NCBI GenBank assembly: GCA_021796445.1
Contig: JAKACB010000004.1
Coordinates: 1 to 53,331 of the forward strand
DNA from: Nanobdellota archaeon
Lineage (GTDB): Archaea; Nanoarchaeota; Nanoarchaeia; Parvarchaeales; Parvarchaeaceae
Direction: 5' to 3'
DNA length: 53,331 nt
The position numbers and the translations under genes were made by a program. Position 1 is the stretch's first letter. Each line of letters starts with the position of its first letter. The notes beneath the pieces were generated by a model. That model saw only the letters and a program-made list of their open reading frames with translations. It searched no databases and had not been told where the DNA came from. This document shows, one piece after another, positions 48,127 to 53,331 of the stretch.

Positions 48127-48423
48127 TGGAAATCAGAGTTAAAAGAACGCTGGAAGCACTGGCAGACATTGCTCTGAATAGGAATCAGATGTTAATTCTT
48201 AAAGAAATGGGAGGAAGCCCCTGGCAAATCAGCTTACAGTATAATTAAGTCAATTGAAGAAAGATACGGCATAAGACAGTCTACTTTGAAATTAAATGCA
48301 AGATCGCTTAGAAAACTCGGCTTGATAGACTTTAGTAAAGGCAAAAATGCGGAACTCACAATCAACGGAAGGGTAATACTTTCCGTTATAAAAAACAAAA
48401 GGGAGGCAGAAAATGGAAAATAG
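48127..48423 (+). pseudogene. Winged-helix regulator interrupted by a +1 frameshift
   Basis: From ATG 48127 the frame reads MEIRVKRTLEALADIAL, LILKEMGGSP, then runs out of phase. The +1 frame continues as GKSAYSIIKSIEERYGIRQ and SRSLRKLGLIDF-like residues (NARSLRKLGLIDFSKG) up to TAG 48421-48423. The break lies in a run of four cytosines at 48218-48221; with three Cs a normal wHTH (about 98 residues) results. The region NQMLILKEMGGSP...SAYSIIKSIEERYGI...LGLI has the ArsR/MarR-like helix pattern. Either a recent mutation, a sequencing/assembly error, or a +1 slippery site (CCC-U). Confidence 0.6.
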
Positions 48424-48493
48424 CGGAAGAAAGTATAAACTAGGAATCTTTGATGATAGTATCTGTCGGTGGCAAAGAAACCTTCAGACTTAA
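48413..48493 (+). CDS. 26-residue Shine-Dalgarno-led leader ORF before the GNAT at 48453
   Basis: GGGAGG at 48401-48406 stands seven bases before ATG 48413. The peptide starts MENSGRKYKLG and ends at TAA 48491-48493. The GNAT frame is +1 relative to it and overlaps its second half. The upstream sequence (TAAAAAACAAAAGGGAGGCAG) resembles that before the leader ORF at 43521 (TAAAAAACAGGAGGTATAAA). Like that one, it could fuse to the GNAT frame by a +1 shift at its stop codon. Confidence 0.3.
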   Translation: MENSGRKYKLGIFDDSICRWQRNLQT

Positions 48494-49079
48494 AAGTGAA
48501 GACCCGGCAAAACTAGGCAAAAAAATACTGGATGAAATCGTGGATTTTACGGTAAAAACATTTCAGAATGGAATGAAAGAATCAGAGGTTATGGACCATA
48601 TAAAGGACAACGATCTTTTCCTAGTATTGTACAAAGACAATAAAGCCATCGGCTTCGCAGGCTCAAAGTATTCCCACACTGAAAATGATGAAAATAGGCA
48701 CGCTTACTTTTCTGCTGCTGTCGTTTCAAGTAAGTTTCAGGGCAGGAAGTTATACAGTGAACTTGTAAAAACAAGGATAGAAGAAGCACTTGGACGGGGT
48801 TTTAACACAATAACTACCAGAACTCAAAATCCATTAGTTGAATTCACAATAAGGAAGGAGCTAGATATGTATAGAATTAATTATTCTGTCAATAGACAAC
48901 TAATCCCTGGAGTATTTGGGCGGAAGCTTACAGAAAAGTTCCAAACATGTAAAGAGGAATTCATAAACGAAGAGTATCGCAAGCTTGACCTTGAAAAAGG
49001 CGATGGATATTACTTAACATTTAATTTGAATCGATATAAACGAGATAAACCAAAAGAAAATGGGGGTATAAATTTATGA
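48453..49079 (+). CDS. GNAT N-acetyltransferase with a leader ORF
   Basis: ATG 48453 has an AGGA at 48442-48445, seven bases upstream; a longer fused N-terminus is possible (see the leader ORF). The 208-residue protein has YFSAAVVSSKFQGRKLYSELVKTRIEEAL as GNAT motif A, with the acetyl-CoA loop QGRKLY, and ITTRTQNPLVEFTIRKELDMY as motif B. The C-terminal half is long and polar (KFQTCKEEFINEEYRKLD), with few family cues. The acceptor is unknown. It overlaps the amidohydrolase gene start by four bases (ATGA). Confidence 0.8.
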   Translation: MIVSVGGKETFRLKSEDPAKLGKKILDEIVDFTVKTFQNGMKESEVMDHIKDNDLFLVLYKDNKAIGFAGSKYSHTENDENRHAYFSAAVVSSKFQGRKLYSELVKTRIEEALGRGFNTITTRTQNPLVEFTIRKELDMYRINYSVNRQLIPGVFGRKLTEKFQTCKEEFINEEYRKLDLEKGDGYYLTFNLNRYKRDKPKENGGINL

Positions 49080-49792
49080 TAATAGACTTTCACACTCATT
49101 CCGGTGTAAGCTTTGATAAGTCAACCTTTGATGAAATACAGGAAAAAATGCGGCAAAACGGAATAGACAGAGCAATTATCTTTCCAAGCACTCAGGAATC
49201 GTACCAGAAATTAATGGAAAAGAACCTGGAAACGATGAAAAATGCAGGTAATTTCTTCATTCCTTTTCTTAGGTTTAACCCAAAAACTGTTAAGAAGGAG
49301 GAATTTGAAGAGCTGCAAGGAAAATTTTACGGCTTCAAATTGCATCCAAGGGGAGAAAACTTTGACCCTCTTGATAAAGGCCTGGAAACGATATTTGAAG
49401 CAATAGAAAAAAGCAGAAAGCCGGTGATAATCCATTCAAGAAAAGAAAACAATATGAACACCGATCCAGAAAGAGTACTAGAATTAGCAGGGCTTTATCC
49501 TAAAATAAACTTTGTATTTGCCCATTTTGCAAACGACTCCGATGCTTTCTTTTCAAAAATAAATGAATTTGAAAATGCATATGTAGACACGTCTGTGGTA
49601 TCCTCTCCGTTCATAATAGAAAGAAGGGTAAGGGAGATAACCTCAAAGAAAATAATATTCGGCTCGGATTATCCCTTCTCTGACCAGGAGATAGAACTGC
49701 TTAAGATAAAAAAAGCAGGGATATCTGAACCGGAAAAGGAGGATATACTTCATGGAAATGCGGAAAAGCTGATGGGTCTACAGAAATTTTAA
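49076..49792 (+). CDS. Amidohydrolase-2-family metal-dependent hydrolase
   Basis: A 238-residue TIM-barrel protein. MIIDFHTHSG supplies the HxH ligands H6 and H8. GFKLHPRGENFDP, VIIHSRKEN, INFVFAHFAN and IIFGSDYPFSDQ supply the later ligand and catalytic residues, including the aspartate of GSDYP. The set matches amidohydrolase-2/TIM-barrel decarboxylase-like enzymes, smaller than full aminocarboxymuconate decarboxylases. The ATGA overlap with the GNAT gene implies a shared operon, perhaps acetylation followed by hydrolysis of the same compound. The substrate is unknown. Confidence 0.85.
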   Translation: MIIDFHTHSGVSFDKSTFDEIQEKMRQNGIDRAIIFPSTQESYQKLMEKNLETMKNAGNFFIPFLRFNPKTVKKEEFEELQGKFYGFKLHPRGENFDPLDKGLETIFEAIEKSRKPVIIHSRKENNMNTDPERVLELAGLYPKINFVFAHFANDSDAFFSKINEFENAYVDTSVVSSPFIIERRVREITSKKIIFGSDYPFSDQEIELLKIKKAGISEPEKEDILHGNAEKLMGLQKF

Positions 49793-50235
49793 TTTATTAT
49801 GCCTTTTAAATATATTATTAAGTGAGTTTTCACTGTTGTTTTCGTTTCCGGTGATGTAAACGGTGCTATTTTTCATAATTTACGGGCTCTATTAATTCGT
49901 CATCTGTAAGTTTTGACAGTATAATCTGCAGCGTTCTTTTTATCATAATTAAGGTAGAAGGTAAGTGTTATTTAAGCGTTTCATTCTGTTTAATACTAAA
50001 CTTAGGTAAAATATTAAATACCTTAAGCAGCATAGATAAAAGAAAACTAATAAACACATTAAAATATTTAATTATAAAATGTGCTTATGAGCTTGATACT
50101 TTTCTAAATATAGATATTTAAATTATTATTATATTTTCTTACTAAAATTTCTATATTATAATATAGAATTACTGAATAAAAAAGTATAAATACTACCATA
50201 TATACATATATAGATACACATCTAAATACTGTAAT
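49793..50235. other. AT-rich intergenic region upstream of the AbiE pair
   Basis: About 440 bases with no convincing gene. On the minus strand a 26-codon ORF at 49866-49946 (MIKRTLQIILSKLTDDEL) could be a decayed helix-turn-helix remnant. The right part holds the 20-base palindrome at 50149-50168 and the TATA-like AGTATAAATA at 50183-50192. The rest is very AT-rich. Confidence 0.5.
50149..50168. promoter_or_regulatory. Perfect 20-base palindrome, candidate AbiEi operator
   Basis: TTCTATATTATAATATAGAA is identical on both strands. It lies just upstream of the TATA-like AGTATAAATA and about 70 bases before the abiEi ATG. AbiEi antitoxins bind inverted repeats in front of their own operon to repress it, so this is the natural candidate site. 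Confidence 0.45.
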
Positions 50236-50829
50236 ATGAAACCTAATGAGATAATAGAAATATTCAAAGATAACGGAAAAAGGGTATTTAATCTGGCAGA
50301 ATACTCGGCGATTGCTAACAAGCCTAATAAATACTCTTCCTTGATTCTCGCAAAGAACAAAAACGTTAAAAGAATAGAGGGAGGCAAGTTTTACATAATA
50401 GGGGCCAACATATACGAAATTGCAAGCAATATCATATATCCTTCTTATGTATCACTATTTTCGGCTTTACGATATTATAATCTTACTACACAGACATTCA
50501 ACACAATATTTGTTTTGTCCCCAAAAAGCCATAAAACAATTGAAGTAGAAGGCTATAAAATAAAATTCATTAAAATAGCCAAGGATAAAGTTTTTGGGTA
50601 TTTCAATAGAGATGGCATATTTATAGCATCAATTGAAAAGGCAATAGTAGACTGCGTATATTTCAACCTACCAGAAGAATACATCAAAAGAGCTTTAATA
50701 GAAGCGAAAAACATCGATTATAAGAAGCTTTTCTTATATGCTTATTTGATGAAAAGTAAAGTACTTTTATTGAGATTAAGCAGGATAATAAAGGAAGAAG
50801 ATGAAGAGAAAGCGTTTGACATAAGCTAA
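50236..50829 (+). CDS. abiEi: AbiEi-type antitoxin/transcriptional regulator
   Basis: A 197-residue protein. The N-terminal RVFNLAEYSAIANKPNKYSSLILAKNKNVKRIEGGKFYI is a winged helix followed by a beta wing. YPSYVSLFSALRYYNLTTQTFNTIFVL and ASIEKAIVDCVYFNLP are characteristic of AbiEi (SALxxxxLT...; EKAIxDxxy). These antitoxins repress their operon and oppose the nucleotidyltransferase toxin AbiEii, forming a type IV toxin-antitoxin system that aborts phage infection. The toxin gene starts two bases after its stop. A palindrome upstream is a likely operator. Confidence 0.85.
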   Translation: MKPNEIIEIFKDNGKRVFNLAEYSAIANKPNKYSSLILAKNKNVKRIEGGKFYIIGANIYEIASNIIYPSYVSLFSALRYYNLTTQTFNTIFVLSPKSHKTIEVEGYKIKFIKIAKDKVFGYFNRDGIFIASIEKAIVDCVYFNLPEEYIKRALIEAKNIDYKKLFLYAYLMKSKVLLLRLSRIIKEEDEEKAFDIS

Positions 50830-50830
50830 T

Positions 50831-51580
50831 ATGATAGGCAAAAAGGAGCTTTTGGATCAGGGCAAATTAAATAACTTCAATATACAACAGTCGGAGATAG
50901 ATTACCTGCAGCACATCGTTCTTTCCACTCTTTACAGAAATCCGGTAAAAGGATTGATATTCAAAGGAGGAACTGCTCTTCAGAAAGCCTACGGACTAAA
51001 AAGATTTTCAGAAGATTTAGACTTTGATGCAGATAAGGATATAACTCATTTTATAGAAAAAGCCATAAAAGAAATGGGAAATTATTATGATACTGATTAT
51101 AAATACACGGAAAATAACCTTTCATCAACCTTTAATTTGAAGATAAAAGGGCCTTTATTTGATGGAAGTGATTTATCAATCGAAACGATAAGGATAGAAT
51201 TAAGTATGAGAGAAAGGCCGTTACTTGAACCTGAAAAAATATTCATAAATCCTCTTTATAAGGACATTGGAACATATGAATTAATTGTAATGCAAAAGGA
51301 AGAGATGCTTGCTGAAAAAGTTAGGGCATTATTGTACGGAAACCGTGCAAGAGACGTTTATGACCTCTGGTTTTTACTAAAGAAAGGAACAAATGTAGAT
51401 AAATCGCTTATAAATAAAAAACTTGGACTTTACTCAAAAGACAGGAAACTACAAGATTTCAATATTGCAGAAGAAATAGAAAAAGAGCGAAAGAAATGGG
51501 AATTGGAGATGAATATACTAACAAAAACTCTTCCAGAATTCGAGGAAGCCAAAGAAACTATATTAAATGCTTTAAGCTAA
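50831..51580 (+). CDS. abiEii: AbiEii-type nucleotidyltransferase toxin
   Basis: A 249-residue protein. LIFKGGTALQKAYGLKRFSEDLDFD (about 42-66) is the nucleotidyltransferase GG...(R)xSxDxD core, with catalytic D62 and D64. MQKEEMLAEKVRALLYGNRARDVYDLWFLLKKG (about 155-187) is the AbiEii-specific block with the lysine K and arginine residues. Members transfer nucleotides to tRNA or another target, blocking growth. It starts two bases after the AbiEi gene. The AT-rich surroundings and strong operon structure fit an acquired defence unit. Whether the pair is active cannot be read from the sequence. Confidence 0.88.
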   Translation: MIGKKELLDQGKLNNFNIQQSEIDYLQHIVLSTLYRNPVKGLIFKGGTALQKAYGLKRFSEDLDFDADKDITHFIEKAIKEMGNYYDTDYKYTENNLSSTFNLKIKGPLFDGSDLSIETIRIELSMRERPLLEPEKIFINPLYKDIGTYELIVMQKEEMLAEKVRALLYGNRARDVYDLWFLLKKGTNVDKSLINKKLGLYSKDRKLQDFNIAEEIEKERKKWELEMNILTKTLPEFEEAKETILNALS

Positions 51581-51648
51581 CCAATTTACTCATAAATTTC
51601 ATTTTGTAGTAGATAAAAGTATAAAAACAAGGCATTATAATAAATTGT

Positions 51649-53286
51649 ATGATATATACTAAGCCAATAACCTTTTTTATTGCTTTTAGTATCGCAGTAA
51701 TCGCATTGGTTTCGACTGCATTATCTTTCGCTACAGGCGTTTCTGGGTCATTGCAGAGTATTGGTGCCAGCCATGCAGTATCTACTTTTTCTTCATCTTC
51801 ACTTTCTATTAATCTCCAGTCCATTAAGAATTCTACTGTAGTTGTAAACGGATATGTGAGCGGGGCAGATTATCTTGTATGGAACTGGGGGGACGGTCAA
51901 ACCACCATTGGATTCTTCCCACAGACGCACACCTATTCAAAAATAGGTTTATATAACATTACAGTCAGTGCTTATAACAATGAAAGCTGTACACCTTATA
52001 CAATAAGTTCAATAACAGTCAATATCTCTAAATTAAGCAGCGTTATTCCAGAAAATAACAGTGGAGCTTCATACCCTTACTCAATTAGATATGTACCGTA
52101 TCAGGGAATTCCAGCAAGCGGAAATAAAACCTTCTTTTTTAGCACTTCAAGCTCTCCTTCCGGCCTAAGTTTTGGTGTGTATAATGGCAGTACTTTAATA
52201 ACGATTTTGCAGAACGGTAAGACATTGTACAATTCTGCTCTCAATGGCAGTCCATTTAATTATGTAATTACAAAAGGAGGATCCAGCTTTGGCTATGTAA
52301 ATTTTAATTCAGTTGGATGCGTAGAAATGCAGGTAAAGGGGGAAGGCAAACCAGGTGCAGTGTTTGCGTATAATGTATACAATTACAGCATAAATAATGC
52401 TACAGCGTCCCTTATAATGTACCCTCCGCAATTTGCAGTAAACATAGGCCCGCCTCAGACTCCTCAGAACACAGGTATGTCATTTTTGCTGAGAGCACCG
52501 GTCTACTCAAGACCCACTCCGCTAGCCATATGGGTAGGAGAAGGATTTTCTTCGGGTGAAAAGGAATGGTGGGCACAGATAGGGTTCAATAACTGGAAGG
52601 GAGATTATATGACTTCGTACGCTGGTTGGGGTATCTTCTCAAATATATTCGGTAACATCGGAGGTACAGATTTCAATTATTCGCTGATTCCAGGCGAAAT
52701 CTACAACTTCACTATGGTTCTCAAAGACAACACAACATGGGCTTTTCTGGTCAATGGCACCAATATAGTGGAAGGTGACTTGACCGGCTACTTTAATACT
52801 ACAAGCGCTATAGCAAATGAAGGCGCGGATTTAGGTCTAGAGACTTTAACTGCGGCTACGGATGGCGTTAATATAACCAACGAAATTTTGATACCATCAA
52901 TGATGGAATTTAAGATAAATGGAACCTGGACTAAGCCGACATCCTTGCGTGTTATGGTGATAGGGGAAAATTGGTGGAATGGGATTGCACCCACCTCCAA
53001 TGGCATCGCGCTATGGGGCATAAGGAGTAATCTCCAAAACAGCTCTATACCGCCAGGAGCTCTGTATTTCAACGACTCTTTGGCACCCCTCTATACTGTT
53101 ACCCTCTATAATACTTCAATGTTACAAAGCCTAAACACTTCTACGAATAAAAGCAAATCCGGCAATACTACTTATAAAACACCTACATCTGGAAGTACTG
53201 ATTCATTTACTATTCTTTACACCCGTTTTGTAGCCTTTATAAGGGCCATACTAAATTCGATAACCGCTCTGTTAAAAGCACTTTAG
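51649..53286 (+). CDS. Secreted/surface protein with a PKD domain and C-terminal anchor
   Basis: A 545-residue protein. A signal/anchor segment (about 7-30, ITFFIAFSIAVIALVSTAL) is followed by a PKD domain (about 45-130) recognisable by LVWNWGDGQTT and FPQTHTYSKIGLYNITVSAYN. A long beta-rich region follows (PTPLAIWVGEGFSSGEKEWW, WKGDYMTSYAGWGIFS, FVLNGTNIVEGD-like repeats), perhaps a lectin or LamG-type fold. The end carries a Ser/Thr/Lys-rich linker and a hydrophobic C-terminus (RFVAFIRAILNSITALLKAL) that could be an anchor. Many N-x-S/T sequons are present. A TATA-like AGTATAAAA lies about 30 bases before the ATG. It is the second surface protein of this kind in the window. Confidence 0.75.
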   Translation: MIYTKPITFFIAFSIAVIALVSTALSFATGVSGSLQSIGASHAVSTFSSSSLSINLQSIKNSTVVVNGYVSGADYLVWNWGDGQTTIGFFPQTHTYSKIGLYNITVSAYNNESCTPYTISSITVNISKLSSVIPENNSGASYPYSIRYVPYQGIPASGNKTFFFSTSSSPSGLSFGVYNGSTLITILQNGKTLYNSALNGSPFNYVITKGGSSFGYVNFNSVGCVEMQVKGEGKPGAVFAYNVYNYSINNATASLIMYPPQFAVNIGPPQTPQNTGMSFLLRAPVYSRPTPLAIWVGEGFSSGEKEWWAQIGFNNWKGDYMTSYAGWGIFSNIFGNIGGTDFNYSLIPGEIYNFTMVLKDNTTWAFLVNGTNIVEGDLTGYFNTTSAIANEGADLGLETLTAATDGVNITNEILIPSMMEFKINGTWTKPTSLRVMVIGENWWNGIAPTSNGIALWGIRSNLQNSSIPPGALYFNDSLAPLYTVTLYNTSMLQSLNTSTNKSKSGNTTYKTPTSGSTDSFTILYTRFVAFIRAILNSITALLKAL

Positions 53287-53331
53287 AATTGTTAGATATG
53301 AATTAATATTTCCTTACCAGATCTTCAGATC

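Noticed and set aside
49866..49946. 26-codon minus-strand ORF resembling a helix-turn-helix remnant
   Set aside because: Too short and in AT-rich intergenic DNA; mentioned only as gap content.
1..53331. CRISPR array or long direct repeats
   Set aside because: No regularly spaced repeats were seen; apparent repeats are AT-rich promoter segments and the two transposon ends.

Overview
The window is AT-rich archaeal chromosome. Most genes have a TATA-like box (TTTATATA, TTTAAATA) about 25 bases upstream of the ATG and no Shine-Dalgarno sequence, which is typical of leaderless archaeal transcripts. The genes are tightly packed, with many ATGA stop/start overlaps. Archaeal hallmarks include an Lhr-type helicase with a partner phosphoesterase, a dCTP deaminase, DUF981-like and CoxG-like proteins, and large sequon-rich surface proteins. 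The low GC, compactness and gene mix fit an ARMAN/Parvarchaeum-like or related small acidophilic archaeon. That placement is inference: there is no rRNA in the window, and I recognise no tRNA.

Layout: 1-5.3 kb holds the tail of a surface protein, dCTP deaminase, endonuclease III, Bcp-type peroxiredoxin, an S-adenosylmethionine (or arginine) decarboxylase, and two copies of an unrecognised pair of small three-helix membrane proteins. 5.3-10.6 kb has Fe/Mn superoxide dismutase, a PadR-ABC exporter operon, a HAD phosphatase, and a third copy of the membrane pair in an operon with another small membrane protein. 10.7-14.3 kb is a glycerol module (glycerophosphodiester phosphodiesterase, glycerol kinase, MFS carrier). 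An FAD-dependent glycerol-3-phosphate dehydrogenase lies 7 kb downstream of it, directly behind a decayed IS200/IS605-type (TnpB) element. 14.3-28 kb carries nucleic-acid enzymes (DEAD-box helicase, Lhr helicase with phosphoesterase, UvrD helicase with a RecB-like nuclease domain) plus an MFS exporter. 28-36.6 kb has redox genes: an isochorismatase-like protein, aldo/keto reductase, HxlR regulator, an unusual cytochrome b with a large external domain, a DUF981-like protein and an FMN reductase. 36.7-41.6 kb has glycosylation-prone surface proteins, an MTH1-like Nudix hydrolase, an SDR and a C2H2 zinc-finger protein. 41.8-49.8 kb has a nucleoside phosphorylase, three GNATs, an M20 peptidase, a second ABC exporter, a GTP-cyclohydrolase-II-like protein, a frameshifted HTH gene and an amidohydrolase. 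50.2-51.6 kb is an AbiEi/AbiEii toxin-antitoxin pair, and the window ends with a PKD surface protein.

Together the genes suggest a small aerobic or microaerobic heterotroph that degrades glycerol phosphodiesters, feeds glycerol-3-phosphate electrons into a membrane chain, and protects itself from oxidation (SOD, Bcp, 8-oxo-dGTPase). The strongest candidate for an undescribed system is the thrice-repeated membrane-protein pair (2311-2978, 3530-4191, 9858-10618). All three copies share the ATGA overlap and the same KHxxDxAP...LN motif. Other items worth attention are the cytochrome b with an external domain, the paired 'MEN' leader ORFs in front of two GNAT genes, and the truncated TnpB/omega-RNA-like remnant abutting the glycerol-3-phosphate dehydrogenase gene.
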